The translations under genes and the position numbers were made by a program. From Cenococcum geophilum 1.58 (Eukaryota > Ascomycota > Dothideomycetes > Gloniales > Gloniaceae), in the NCBI GenBank assembly GCA_001692895.1, contig KV748226.1:870329-934328 (forward strand): DNA of 64,000 nucleotides. The letters are read 5' to 3'. Under the pieces are notes generated by a model, which had not been told where the DNA came from, ran no database searches, and worked only from the letters and a program-made list of their open reading frames with translations. Below, piece by piece: positions 1 through 13,400 of this stretch (position 1 is its first letter; each line of letters starts with the position of its first letter).

Positions 1-27
1 TACAGTCGCGTTAATTCCAGTCTCCTA

Positions 28-108
28 TTTTTCGGTATCCATTGCGGAGGTAGATTTTTCGGTATCTATCGCGGAGGTAAATTTTTCGGTATTTATCGCG
101 GAGGTAGC
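28..108. repeat. 27-bp tandem repeat, three copies
   Basis: Three head-to-tail copies (28-54, 55-81, 82-108) of a unit beginning TTTTTCGGTATC and ending GCGGAGGTA. The unit is a multiple of three, so in one forward frame it reads as a nine-residue repeat close to FSVSIAEVD. Whether it is coding or an untranslated minisatellite cannot be decided here. It lies in the less mutated left edge, upstream of an LTR. Confidence 0.85.
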
Positions 109-339
109 CATCTTTTGGTTCCGCAGTTAATTTAACAGTTGGACTAGAAGCGTGGAAACAACTACAAACTAATCGTTCTGAAGGCGTGATGGACGCAGGT
201 CAGAAGCGCGAGGAACCTCACAAACTGGCCTTTAGGCTTAGCAAGCAATAGCTTAATTCTTAGCCTTTAACGAGAGGTCTAGAGAATCAGATAGTGCCTC
301 TCTTCGTTATACCTTGCTGATCTGTGCAGCACTGATCAG
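109..339. other. unassigned, little-mutated sequence
   Basis: CAA and CAG triplets survive here, unlike in the DNA to the right. I recognise no gene. It sits directly left of an LTR and may be the internal 3' part of a retroelement that starts outside the window; that is inference from position only. Confidence 0.35.
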
Positions 340-557
340 TGTTCGGATTACGGTAGGTGGGGGGGGTTTTTAGTCTCAATTGATTTCTTCTCCCTCCTTC
401 GCAGAGGATCGTAAGGATCGCGGTGCCTAAATAGGGGGGGCTGAGGTCGGACTATTTATCGGGCCGTAGGTGGTCAGGTGACCTACGCTACGCTATACGG
501 CCCCTGCCGTATACGCTCTGCGCGTAACACTATTTACAACCTCTACTTATACAGACA
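340..557. mobile_element. LTR (218 bp), same family as the solo LTR at 55967
   Basis: Starts TGTTCGG and ends ACAGACA, the TG...CA form of an LTR. Its last ~150 bp closely match 55967-56194 (GGGCCGTAGG, AGTCAGG/GGTCAGG, ATACGCTCT, TACAGACA). The first ~80 bp match poorly apart from the TGTxCGG start. No target duplication is visible: the bases before it (ATCAG) differ from those after it (GCTAG). So it is either the 3' LTR of an element extending left out of the window or a rearranged solo LTR. It truncates the Copia remnant on its right. Confidence 0.7.
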
Positions 558-2930
558 GCTAGTAAAAAACTTACCTTATAAATAGCTATTAAAGCCGTTA
601 ACAATTCCGCTGGCCTGGATAGACTTATACCTATATTACTAGTCTTTAGCGCCTACCCTTAAATAACTAACGATTCTCTACTATCTCCTTTTATTATATA
701 ATAAGCTAAGGCTATTTATAAGGCAACGAAGAAAGTGCGACGTCTTTATACTATACGCTAGGTTAATAACGCACTAAAAATAAGAAATGGCCTAAATACC
801 TTAACTACGCTTAATCTGCCACTCTAGTCTAAGGTACGCGTATAGCGTAAAAAGGGAGGGTAGTTAGGCCCATATTAACTTATTATAATTAATAGTTAAA
901 CTTATACTATTTAAATGCCTTATAGACCTACTTAATTCCGTTTAACTATTATTAAGCTTTATTATAAAAATAACAGTTCTAAGCCTTTATAGGATACCCT
1001 AAAGGAGAACTATAATTAATATACTTTAGAAGGCGACTATAATTCTAATATAATTGTAGTAGAGGTTCCGCAACTATAACGCGGTAAAGGTTACCTAAAG
1101 GGATTATAAAATTACTAACATCTTATTAATTTTAAAGAGTAATTTGTTACCGCTATTAAGAATAGAGTTAAGTTATTAATAGCCTTTATAATAGCTAAGG
1201 AGAAGGCTAACTTTAAGCTTGCAAAACAGCTTTAAAAGGAAGGTCATATTATAACTCTTAAAGCTCCTTTCTAAGCATCTAATAAGTAGGAGATTAATAG
1301 TCTTATTATAAGAGGAGTCTTTAAATTTAAGAAGTATAACCCTACTAAGTTTAATAAAGTTTATATCTTTAAGTTAAGAATAGTTAATAAGATTAAAGGC
1401 ACAGCTACTAACGCCCCATTTAAGAAATTAAGGCTTATTATTTAAGGTTATAATAATAATAGTAAGGAGGTAATTCTTACGCAATCTTTTATAATTTAAC
1501 AAGCTAGTTAGCAAGTTATTATTACGCTAGCTTCCTCCTTAATAAAGAATAAAACAGTGGTTTATTTATAAGATATTACTTAAGCCTACACCTAATTAGA
1601 GACGCACCTTTAGCGCTTAATATTAGCATACCTTCCGGAGTAAATTCGCCACTAATATCCTAAAGATATAATTATAGTTATGCTTAAGCCATTATATAAA
1701 ATCGTAGAGGTAAAAACTTATTAATAGGCTACCTACAGCAAGCACCATAAAGAGAAGCTTTTAATAACTACTTTTATATTTAATCCCTGCTTCCTTATTA
1801 CAACTATAGGAACTCTATTTAGAATTATTAGTATATAAACTAATAATATAATTATCTTAGGAGACGACCAGTTCTTAGCTCTTAAAGAAGATAAGCTAGT
1901 AAAGGCAAATCTTATAGTAAAGCTAAAGGAAAAGCTTAATTTAATAACACTATTACTTTTTAATAAATATATCTTTGCCCTAAATAAGGATTCTATTACT
2001 TTACGCCAAAAGGGTTAAAGCAAGAAGATTAACGTTATTAACATTACTTCTCTAAAGTAAAGATATATAAAGTAACGCGCTCACGAAGCGTATATTACTT
2101 CTATCTATTAACCTAAGGCTTTATTTGATCTCTCTATTACTACCTAATACTAGAAACTAACTAAGGATAACGTTCTTGCCCTAAATAAATATCTTTTTTA
2201 GTAAATAAACTATCTTAATTGGGGACTACTTTACGTGCCTATTAATCTTCCCACTATTAAGCTCTTTGTATTTATTAATAGATTGTTTATAAATAATAAA
2301 GATTTTAGCTCCTAGCTAGAATATAAAATTATTATTATAAATAAATCTACTAGAGAGAATAACTTTATAATCTACGGTAATTTTATCTACTAGAGTTTAA
2401 CTAAAAGTAAGCGCATTACCTAAAGCGTTCTAGCGTTAGAGATATATAGAATAGTTAGCGGAGTTAATATAGTAATTGCAATTAGGACTACCCTAAAGAT
2501 AATTATAGATTAACTTAAACTTCCTACTATCCCTATAATCATATACACTAACTTATATTCCCTTTATAAGTATTTAGTTAAGCTTAGTACTATAAAGGAG
2601 AAGCGCCTTATAATTAATATTATAGCACTTTAGTAATCCTATAAGCGTTAAAAACTCTTTAAGATTTAATAAATTAATGGCTAAGATAACCTAGTAGATA
2701 TAATAAAGGCAAACCTAAATAAGGCACTAGAGACGTTTATTAATATAAATACTCTATATATATAAGTTAAAGGTTAGGTTAAAAGGGAGTAGAAGTATAA
2801 TATTCTATAGACCTTAACTTAAACTAGCTAATTAGAATTTTCTATCTCTAGGATAGAAAATTGCTATTAGCTCGCTTACTACTAGCGCCTTAGCGGCCCT
2901 TTTAACAAGATATCTACCTATAACTTCTAA
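558..2930 (+). mobile_element. Ty1/Copia remnant, 5'-truncated
   Basis: Fossil Copia element on the plus strand. It opens inside the integrase C-terminal region (~560-1000), runs through reverse transcriptase (~1380-2100, with stretches matching the Copia strand near FKKLRLII and a TNN..ILGDD..L stretch) and ends in the Copia-type RNase H (~2240-2770, with SLYKYLVKL and a VD..TKA motif). Gag, protease and most of integrase are missing, cut off at the LTR to the left. It is heavily mutated with tens of breaks, and old. The last ~100 bp resemble the end of the Copia-B LTR, so its 3' end near 2930 is approximate. Confidence 0.8.
2827..2871. repeat. long palindrome near the Copia remnant end
   Basis: An imperfect inverted repeat of about 45 bp centred near 2849: GCTAATTAG, then ATTTTCTATC, a short centre, GATAGAAAAT, then GCTATTAGC. 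It is the same palindrome found at 3694, 9434, 19400 and 58561. The following CTCGCTTACTACTAGCGCCT is shared with the Copia-B LTRs. Confidence 0.75.
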
Positions 2931-3289
2931 GTAAGAAAGCACTACGTGCTAAGAGGCAAATTTTGGAATAGTAAAACTTATATTATAATAGCAATAGTAA
3001 ATAAGAAGGATTAATATTTATTATGCTAGTTAAGCGGTATATATATATAGATAGCAACCGTAAAAGAAGAGTTGCTAGTGTTAGGAATATAAGTAAGTTG
3101 CCATTACGCGAAGCAAGTTGCCGTCACGTAAGGTAAGTTGTTATTACGTATTGCCGCGGTATTAGCGTAGCGAGGAGCCCTAAGCTCCTCGCCCTTCCTT
3201 AAGCAAGAAAAATATAGAATAACAATCATTATACTACCTACGACTTATAGATATGTAATATTACCTTATATTACTAACAATATAGTAAA
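2931..3289. other. short repeats and a hairpin between Copia remnant and Gypsy-1
   Basis: No gene recognised. It holds three tandem 20-bp units (3093-3112, 3113-3132, 3133-3152; core GYAAGTTGYYRTYACG). A perfect hairpin follows: 9-bp stem GCGAGGAGC, 5-base loop, GCTCCTCGC (3170-3192). GC content rises locally at the hairpin. It may be an untranslated end of one of the neighbouring elements, or a terminator-like structure; nothing decides between these. Confidence 0.6.
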
Positions 3290-3540
3290 CTAACGCACTA
3301 TACTCTTATAAAGATGCGGATAGGTAAACAACTTAAATATGTTTCCCTATTTATAACACCCTTAAAGCATTATAAAGTAATACTTAGACATAGATAACTA
3401 AAATAATAAAACCCTTTAATTAGCTAGGTTAAAGAAACACTAAAATTCCGTATAACCTACTACTGAAGTTATTACTTAAAACACTATTTGCCCTACAAAT
3501 ATATATACAACTATTTAAATTTAATATAATATAAATTACC

Positions 3541-3786
3541 TGTTAGTATAACTTTTACAACGTGTAGAATATATATATCACAATGATATATACTATGCGG
3601 TGTTATAAATAGATGATTGATTCTCTAAGATCTACGCGTCGCAAGAGGTAAGGCTTGTCGCGCGTTCTCCTGTAACCTCTGTTAACCAATTACGATTTTC
3701 TATACCCGGCATGGAAAATCGCCATTAGCTTGCTTACTACTAGCGCCTTAGCCGCCCTCACGATATGTCTAATACTTCTAGCTACA
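3541..3786 (-). repeat. Copia-B LTR, left copy (3' LTR)
   Basis: 246 bp, beginning TGTTAGTATA and ending CTAGCTACA on the plus strand. It matches 9281-9526 over its full length and contains one copy of the shared palindrome. Confidence 0.92.
3694..3720. repeat. shared palindrome, copy in Copia-B left LTR
   Basis: GATTTTCTATACC facing GGCATGGAAAATC; an imperfect form of the palindrome that is perfect at 19400-19425. Confidence 0.8.
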
Positions 3787-3860
3787 CTGGGAATACTTTA
3801 GAAAACGTAAAGATCCGGTATCCTATAACTATGCAATTTAAAAATCTATATACGCACTTC

Positions 3861-3881
3861 TCCTTCCTTCCTTCCTTCCTT
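3861..3881. repeat. TTCC microsatellite
   Basis: About five TTCC units just inside the left LTR of Copia-B. Confidence 0.85.
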
Positions 3882-6800
3882 GCTGTTATAGCATAGGTTA
3901 TAATAGTACTAGGTAGTGTTGTAGGCACAGGCAGATTACTATAGGTTGCCGCAGATTACTATAGACTGCGGTTATATAACACAGAGATTATATACACCCT
4001 CTTTGCCATATTTATACGTTAATTAACTAGGTCGCTGACATAGTGCGTTCTACCTATTTTACTGTCTTTAACTCGATTCGGTTTATGTTAATAAGTCGCT
4101 TAAGGGCTAACGATGGTTTGCTTTTAGTTATAGCGTCTATAGGGTTACTATCTCCGTTAATCCATTTAACTTCCGCTATTTCGCGTCTTTTATATAACTG
4201 GCGTAAGCACATAATATTAATTATAAGTCTCTTCTCTTATATAGTTCCTAGTTTAATAAGGCATTTATAAATTAACTTAGAATTAGTGCAAAGAATAAGC
4301 AGAAGGCTGATGTTAAGTTACAATTTAACTATAGCTTTAATTACAGCGCCGATATTAAAACCATAGGCTATAGCATATAATTCGGAGGCTAGTATACTTC
4401 TGGTGATTCTCTTACACTTAACTAAGAACTAATGGATAATATTCGCCTTATTTAATAAGTCTGCTAGTACTAGGATATATCCAATCTATAATAAGAGGTC
4501 TTTATTATTTACGAATAAGGAATTAGTAAATACAAGTAGTTAAAGTGTCTTTATATTAAGCTTAATAAAGCTTAAGCCTCTTATTAAGTTCTCAATTTGC
4601 CACTAAATTCTCTTATTAAGTAGTTTTGCGTCTTTCTCGTTAGGGTTAATTACCTAGGCAGCGTAGGATAAATTAAAAGAAGCTTTAGGCTAGTATACGG
4701 ACGCAATATAAGCTTCTCTTGCTCGTTAGGCGATATATTAGTCCTTAGGTATAAGTGCTGTGCGAATAGTACCTCTAGAACTGGTTATTATAGTAGCTTC
4801 CTTAATATTAATAAGGGTTAAGTTTTAGCATTGGCGCTCTTATATAAGCGTAATTACATAATCCTATTATTAGATAATGCCTCCGTTAAACTTAATTGGG
4901 TGTTTCGGTGTAAGTTACTTACATTTTTTAGTTAGGAACTTAGCTTTCTTAATCTTCTCCTATTCCGAAGCTGCAAAAACTAAGTTAACTAGTAGGAGGG
5001 TGTTATTAGTCTATAAACCAACTATTCTAAAACTTATAGGGTTATTAAGGTAAAGTAGGCAGGGGTTATAAGTGGATTAGCTTATATTTAGTTCTTTAAT
5101 ATAGTAGTTATAGTAAGTCTTAAACTAATAATTGCCTACCTTAGGAATGCCGTATAAAGGTCTGACGACCTTTAGAATTGTGCCTTATAAGACTCTAAGT
5201 ACTATACTAAGTTTAAGAGGTGCTTTAATATAAAAGTCTTGGTTTAGTTTCGTAGTTAATTATATATAGGCCTATAAAATATCTTATAAGTAGAGATATA
5301 TACCATCGTTTTAAGTTATAGCTGTGATATAAAGAATAAGGCGTTAGCTAACTTATTAAATTATAGGTAATTGGGTTAGTACGAGGTCTTTCTCTAAGTC
5401 GTTATAGGCCTGTATAACTAGTCTTAACTTCTTAAAGGCTTTATTAGTGCTAGGGTTCTTAATCTCGTTAATAAATCTAGAGTTGAATACTCTATTGCCT
5501 TGTGGTATATCCTTAGGGTTAACTAGTTTAAAAACTCCTTTTTTAAGTAATCCCTTAATCTCCTTCTGGCGTAATGCTGTAAACTAATTAAGATTTATAA
5601 GTTAATTATTATCCTTATCCTATAGATAAATTGAGATGTTTGCGGTATTTACTTTAATAGGGTACTTATATAGTCTACCTCTTCCGCGTTTAACGGATTA
5701 AGGTCTAGGCTCGGTTTAAGGTTAAGGTTTAGGCTTAGTTTGAGGTAAAGGTAGTTTAATATCGTTATCTTCTAGTTGTGTATCTTCTATAATTTTGGGG
5801 TCTACTATATATGGTTTTATAACTGTGCTGCGGAAGTTAGTGGGTTTATAAAGAAGTTATATAGTATAGGTCTTATTTTTAATGCTGAGTAGGTTATACG
5901 GACCAGACCAGTAGCCGGGTTGGCCTATAGGTCCTTCTCTCCATACTAATATAGGTAAGTTAAGTAGTAGGTTATAAATTGCGGTTATCTTAGGTCTGTT
6001 ACGCATGTTAAGGGCATCTGCTACTTAGCGCTTAGCTCTAAGCTTCTTGACTTCTTTTATAGCCTTTTTAAGAGCTACTATTTATTTTATAACTATAGGA
6101 TTGGGTGCGTCGGATTCTACTATATATAGGTAAGCTCTAAATACTAATAAGGTAGATATAAGACTATTAGGGCCTATAGAGTTATTAATTGCTTTAAAAG
6201 CCATTTATAAAGCTATGTCTTTATTAATATCTAATAGTTCCGCAATAATAATATAGTATATATGGCGGAGGGGGCTATAGTAACGTTCTACTATTCTAAC
6301 TAAATTATAGGCTTTGATAGGTACGTCTTTTATAACTATTCTAAGTATTATAGCGTATTATTTAAATTCTTTACTTATGAAGTTCTTGCCTATGTTATGT
6401 GTAATAATATTAGGGGGTTCTAGGTATATATTAATCTAGTATATTTGTAGTATATCTTATATATGCTTAGCGCTAATACTTTACAGCTATCTGCTGGCTT
6501 AAAATTGTGTTCCTTTATTGATAATATATAGCAGAGGTATACCATTAATATACATAATATTAACCATAATTAAGTAGTTAAAATTAATATTATTATATAA
6601 GGTAAATCTAAATCTACTAGGCGACTTTCCATGTTTTTAATAATAGTGGCAGTAGCGTATAAGATAGTCTAAAGTTTTGCTATTAATGTCGTGCCCTAAG
6701 TATTTAAGTATTTATATAAGACGCTTAACTAAAGGGTAGCTAAAGCGATGATGTAGTCGTCTTAATTTAATGTTAGTTAAGTAGTAAGGGTTTTAATTAA

Positions 6801-9280
6801 ATAATATAGTTAAGTAGTTGTATAGGGATATATTCTAAAGGAGGAATAGATAGCTAAAGCGACGTATAACTGGTACTTCGCTCTAAGGGGTAATTAGCAT
6901 ATTTTTTAGGTTGTTAAAGTATACTTATAGTTAATCCATATTTGCTAAGCAGAGTAAAAATAGGGTGTTGACTTTAATAATATAAAACTTGATTGTGCTA
7001 ATTAGGGTAGTTACTTTAGTTGATTTAATTAATAAGGTTAATCTAATGCCGAATTATATATTGACTATGCCTTATGTGATAGTATTAAGTTATACACTAG
7101 TATTAAGTCTTTGGAATGCTAGGAATTGGCCGTATTCTGCTATAGATTGTTTAAATACTCCTGTATTAATTATTATGCCTATAAAGTAGTCTGCAGTATA
7201 GCGGGACATAGATGTGGTTGTATTATAGGTAAAGGGGTTCTAGTCGGTTATAAAAGGTATTATATTGTCTATAGTTATAACTAAATAGCTAAAGGCTTTA
7301 TTAGCTAGGGTAGCAGCTATAGAAGTTACTTTATGCTATTCTACTTAGCTGAAAAAGGTATAAAAGTGGTTAATATCTAGTTAAGAGTTCTTATCGGTTG
7401 CCTTATAATTTATATTAATAATCAGTGCTTAAAAAGCTTCCTTAAGCTCTTCTTCTAAGTTAATATTGTTATCCTTATAGTTTATAATATATTAATTAAG
7501 TCGTTTGTTAAATTAGTTGTTAAATTTACTAAACTTGTCTTTGTTGGTGGTTCTGAACTTAGCTTTAGACTCTTCTTATTCTTCTTAGGTATAGTTCTAT
7601 AATTAGTAGCCTTCCTTGTTATATATAAAGCAACGTGGTTTATAACGTGGAGAGAAATAAGGGCGGGTGCGGTCGTGATTATGGTTTCGGTTGTAAGTTC
7701 GGTTTTAATATTGGTTGTGATTTTAATACTAATTATGGTTATTCTCCCGTCTAAAGTACCAACGATTTATATAGTAAGCTTAAGTTTAAGCTTGCTCTAG
7801 GTTCTGTTTTTTATAAGCCGTAATTAAGGACTATAGTTTATTAATAAGGGGGCCTAGTTCTTAAGGTGGGTCTAATATAGCAAATTAGTATGTGTGAATT
7901 TCCTAGTAAGATATAATAAGTTTATTAGTTAGGAATAGTGTTGTTTATAGTTCTGGGGTAAGGCTATGCTATAGTTAGGAGAGTATATCGATTAATATTT
8001 AGAGGCAATCGCTGGTCGATTTGTCTGTATTTTTGTCTATTATCGTCCTTAATAAGATTGTATTCTATTTACTAAGGTTTTTACGTTCTAAGCTAGGGCC
8101 TTTAAAGAAATTATAAAGGTGCCTATAAGTGTCTTTAAATAAGAGATTACTAAGTCCGCTATTAAAGTACTAGTTTAAGGCTAGACCTATTAATATAATT
8201 AGTAAAGCTTTATTATAAGCCTCTTGTGGAATATTAGATTGGCTATAAATACTATAGAAGATAATGAGTTTGTAATTAAAGCTGCTATTTATACTATTAT
8301 ATTTAAGTTCCTTTATATACATCTTTACTACGTTAGAAATCTCTTTACCCTATCCTAGTATAGTTAGCATCTATAGAAGGAAAGCAGTTTGGGGTCGTGG
8401 GGTTATATATGGTAAAGGTCCTACTAGTATTCCTCTAAATAGTAGTAGGGTTGTAGTCTAGACACTTAATAGTTATTATAGTTAAAATGGGGTTATATAA
8501 ACTGTTGGGTCTTATAATACTTTATAGTTAAGACCGCGCTTAAGTGTATTGTTTATTTTATTTAACTAAAACCTATTTCTATTTAGCTTATTATATACCT
8601 TATCTAAGTTTTCTTAAGTCTAGGAATATTAATATTCTTCCTGGGTTAATTTAAACAAGAGTTGCGTATATATTGTGCGTTTCTCCTTTATACGTATATA
8701 TACTCCTCTATATTATAGGAAGGTATATATGCTTTAAAGGTGCTATACATTTACTTTTAAAAATATATTAATACTAAATGTTTTGAAATTATCTTGGAAG
8801 GAGGACTAAAGTCCATTATCTATTAACTTATACTTATTATATTCCCATAACTTAAATAGTGTAAAGTCTATAAGGTCTTTGCTAGTTGCTATTTGTATAT
8901 TAATCCCGTTTCTTTATTATTCTACTTCTACTTTCTAGTCCGTGGGTATAGCTATTTTGGAAGGGATAAGGACGCGTAGAATGGTTTAGGGGACGGTTTA
9001 AGTGGTGGTTAGGGTAGTTGTGTTTTTAGTGTGGTCGCGTTCTTGACATAGTCGCGTTAACTACTAGTATAGTAGTCTGTCTCTAGTTAAGGTGGAGCGT
9101 TAGACATCTTCTAAATCTAGGGTAGATTTAAGGTATTTTTGGGTAAGGTAGAGCGTCGGACGTCTTCCAAATCTAGAGTACTTTAATTCTCTTTAACTAA
9201 AATAGGGCCTTTATAAGGTAAAGCGTAAACGTCTTTTAAGTAAATGCGTATCTCCTAATCTATGCGCGCTCACTAATTAG

Positions 9281-9526
9281 TATTAGTATGACTTTTATAA
9301 CGTGCAGAATATATATATCACAATGATATATACTATGCGGTGTTGTAGATAGATGATTGATTCTCTAAGATCTACGCGTCGCGAGAGGTAAGGCTTGTCG
9401 CGCGTTCTCCTGTGACCTCTGTCAACCAATCACGATTTTCTATACCCGGCATGGAAAATCGCCATTAGCTCGCTTACTACTAGCGCCTTGGCCGCCCTTA
9501 CGATATGTCTAACACTTCTAGCTACA
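9281..9526 (-). repeat. Copia-B LTR, right copy (5' LTR)
   Basis: 246 bp, the same length and sequence family as 3541-3786. It begins TATTAGTATG where the other copy has TGTTAGTATA, as expected for RIP of the terminal TG. Confidence 0.92.
9434..9460. repeat. shared palindrome, copy in Copia-B right LTR
   Basis: GATTTTCTATACC facing GGCATGGAAAATC, followed by GCCATTAGCTCGCTTACT as in the other Copia-B LTR. Confidence 0.8.
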
Positions 9527-10226
9527 TTACCCTTACTATAAACCTTAAACTAATATAATAAAGTTATAACTGCCGATTAAGGTAAAGAATATAAAGATAA
9601 TATATTAAAACCCTTTAAAATTCGTATAGTACAGGCTGTACCCTTTTATTTGTTAGTAAGGAAATAAGACTATAAGATCTTTACTATAACACTAGAAGAT
9701 ATTAAGAAAGCGTTAGAACTAAAGTAATATATTAACCCCCAACCTCTTATACCTAAAGAATATTATAATTTAATTAATACATTTAAGAAATAATTCGCAG
9801 ACTAACTACCCCCGCATTAAGATAAGTATAATTTTAAAATAGAACTTAAACCTAATATAACGCTAAAGTTCGGCCCGTTATACGGTATATCGCAAGAAGA
9901 GCTGCTTATAATGCGATAATACCTTAAAGAGCACCTAGAGAAAGGATTTATTCGCCCTAGTTAATCGCTATTTGCCTTACTTATACTATTTATTAAGAAA
10001 CCTAAAGAAGGCTTAAGGTTCTGTGTTAATTATTAAGCCTTAAATCCAATTACGATCTAAAACCAATATCTAATTCCTTTGCTTTAAGAAACGCTTAACT
10101 ATTTAGTAAAAGTATAATACTTTATAAAGCTTAACATAGTTACTACCTTTAATTAAATCCGTATTCGCGAAGGAGATAAAAAGTATATAGCTTTCCGTAT
10201 ATAATAGGGACTTTTTAAATACCTAG

Positions 10227-10497
10227 TATATAATTACAGCACCTGTCATACCAACCGCGTGCTTACGCGTTCGGTACGCCGAGTACGCGTTTACGTGTTT
10301 AGTGCACTAACCACCCACTTACGCGTCTGGTGCACTTCTAAAGCACTAACTAATTAGGGGGGAGGCGTATCAGTATATAGACTACGTAGTTTGCTTTATA
10401 TAATCGATAGTTACTACTATCCTAAAGAGTATACAATACTATATGTATTTCGTGCCCCGGGATATAACTCACTTATGCTATTAAATTAGTATAAACA
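10227..10497 (+). repeat. Copia-C 5' LTR
   Basis: 271 bp from TATATAATTACAG to GTATAAACA. It pairs with 16163-16433 and contains the run TTAGGGGGGAGGCG. Confidence 0.93.
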
Positions 10498-13400
10498 CTA
10501 ATTAGTAAGCGCGCACAGATTAGCAATCACTTAATACCTCCCCTAAGCGATACTTAACAGCAACTACCCGTTTAGACTCCTAGTACAACCTACTAGAAGG
10601 TTAGAAGTTAGGGATTACGGACTATTACCAACTCTATATACTTATTTAAGTCTTAGTACGGTTTACTAAAAGTTATAAACGCGAATATAAACCTTTACGG
10701 AACCCCCTATCCTTAACCCCCTTAAACCCCAAACCTCTTTAGATCTTACGGAAACCCCCTACCCTTCTATAAACCGTTATAGACCCATTAATTACCTTTA
10801 TAGACCACTATAAGACCCCTTAAACTGTTACGGACCCGCTAATTGATTTTACGGACCGTTATAAGACCTCCTCCACCCGCTATAAGCTACTACGACCTGC
10901 CACAGCTTATATAGATATATAACGCTATATAATATAGCAGATATAAGTAAGCAAATCAGCGAAGGTTAAAAGAAGTAGAGCTAAGGAGTCGACCTCACGT
11001 CTACGGACGATATTAACGACTATATTAATTTTAAAATCCTTAAATATAGACACTATAAGCTTCTAAATAACGACCTATAGGAGTAATATAAGGAAGACTT
11101 TACGGACTTTACGGAAGCTATTCTTAAGACTTATAACCCTACTACTATCCATAACCTACGAACCCTTTTACGTCACTAAGGTGTATAGGTTAAAAAAGAT
11201 AAATAAGTTACTGTTATACGGTCCTTATATAATATAATATAGGAGGAGGACCAAACGGAATAGACTAAAGAGAAAATCCTAAACTAGGTTAAAGCCATAA
11301 ATAATCTCTCTGCTTCTCCTAAACTTAATGGCATTACTAGCCTTATACCTAACCTACTTAACTAAATTCGTCCTATAAACCTAAGCGATTTTAGAATTAA
11401 TCTTACAGGCTAAAGTATACCCAGTACCTAAGTTACGGACCGTAATACCCCCGTAAACCAAAATACGGACTAAAACCCTTCCGTTAACAAAGCTATAGAT
11501 TTATAACCTGCCTAAGTTATAGATCCGCAAGCTATATATCCGCAAGCCACAGATCTATAAGTTATAGATCTGTAACACACCTAAGTAAAGACCTATGGTA
11601 AGGGACTAGCTAACCTAGCTAAGCTCTATACTAACGAATCTAAGTATAGCGGTGAAAATGACAACTTTGACTTTAAACTAACTATCTTTACGGACCTCTG
11701 CCAGAAGGCTAATATTCCTAAATAGGAATTCAGCCAAGCCTACTTTACTATACTGCGCGGCCTAGCACTTAACCACTACTACACCAACCTTAAGAGCAAC
11801 CCCCTTAGTGTTCCCTTTAATAAGCTATATAAAGCTACCTATAACTACTTTAAAGGACCGGAATATAAGCGTAATATCCTTACCTAATAGAATGCAACTA
11901 AGCTACAGACTGTAATTAATAAGAATACTAAAAAATCGACTATAGAGTGCCTGCAAATTCTTATTAAAGACCTCCGGCACCTATAGCACGGCCTTAACGC
12001 TAAGCTTTAAATAGACGACTTCCTATATAATAAACTTATTACGGCCTACTAGGAAGTAGAGCCCTATAAGTACGCCTATTATAAGCCTATAGACACCTTA
12101 GCTAGCCTTATTAATAATCTACGCTCCTCTATTATAATATATAAAGTCTTAAACCTACTAGGTAGCACTTAAGCCTTTACTGCGGATATTTAATATCCGT
12201 AAATAGACTTAGACGTCTACTTTACGGACCGCCGCTACTGCTAGTAGTACCCGTACCGACCAAGTCCTACCTATAACCCCTATAGTAACTCCCGTATAAA
12301 AATATACCCCCATAGACGGACTAGCCAGAAGTGCTTCGTATATAGTAAGAAAGGATATTGGTTTATAAGGCATACCTAGAAAGAACGTAACAAGTCTAGG
12401 AAGAGACTTAATAGCCGTATTAACCAGTTCATTTTAGAATACAAAGGAGAGGAAGTAGAAAAGCCCCCTAATAAGTTAATAGAAGCCCTTATAATTAACT
12501 TTAACTCAGACGCTTAGAAATAAGAGACCTTAGAGACATTCCTAACTACTTTTAGACCTTTTACGGACAGCTAAGCCTTTAATATTACGACTGTATTAGC
12601 CGACCGTTCCTTTATACACTTAGTTACGCCTAAAAACCATTCCACAAGCACCCCTGTTATAAACGTTATAGATTATAAGCAGGACCTATTTGCATATATC
12701 ACTATAGAACGCTATACCCCTAAGGAATTCTACGGTGTTATAATTGATATAGGTATCTCTAAGAAGTCTACCGCAGGCTATAGACAATACCTTATATATA
12801 GGACCACCACAAATAACAATATAGACATTAATATTACGCAAACTGGGGCTATAAACGTCTAATTTGGCATTGGCTTAACTATATTAATTAAATTAGTTGC
12901 AGTTAAGACCCTAATTAGCCTAGTTAACTTCCACGTAGTAAAAGCGGATACCCCTTTCCTACTTTATCTTACGGATATAGACAGGTTATAGGTTTACTAT
13001 AATAATATTACGGACACCCTAATTGGCCCCGCAACTACCCTAGGAAGTAAGTATAACACCTTACCAATTACACGACGATTTAGACACCCGTTCCTTATAT
13101 AAGGAGAGACTTTACGGACCTATATTTAGGAATCTTTTAACTATAACCCGTGCTACCTTACTAGTACGGAGATCTACTGTCTATACTGCCGTTTCGGCCA
13201 CCTATTAGCCGAAAAGCTATATAGAGTCCTTAAACGCTCTAGACATAACGACGTCGACAGGAAGGCAGTTAATTACCTAACCAAATACTACTCCTTCTGC
13301 TAGAAATACGGACGTTCTTTAGGCCGATTTAAGTTCACCCTTTATAAGGATCTTAACTTTAACCACTTAGTATATATAGACATTATATACATTAACAGCA

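Larger units (their letters stand above)
3541..9526 (-). mobile_element. Copia-B, complete-length Ty1/Copia element in Gypsy-1
   Basis: Two 246-bp LTRs (3541-3786 and 9281-9526) flank a minus-strand Copia body, and TTACC repeats on both outer sides (3536-3540, 9527-9531) as a 5-bp target duplication. Reading from right to left: gag and a cysteine-containing region (~8900-7550), protease (~7300), integrase (~7100-5900, its C-terminal end reading GPIGQPGYWSGPYNLLSI), reverse transcriptase (~5600-4700) and RNase H (~4600-4000). This is standard Copia order, with integrase before reverse transcriptase. It looks structurally whole but is broken at many tens of places. The LTRs differ mainly by transitions. 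Confidence 0.92.

Noticed and set aside
4043-7189. Short forward open frames at 4043-4270 and 6989-7189
   Set aside because: They lie antisense to the Copia-B coding strand and show no domain; long stop-free runs arise because RIP changes the base composition.
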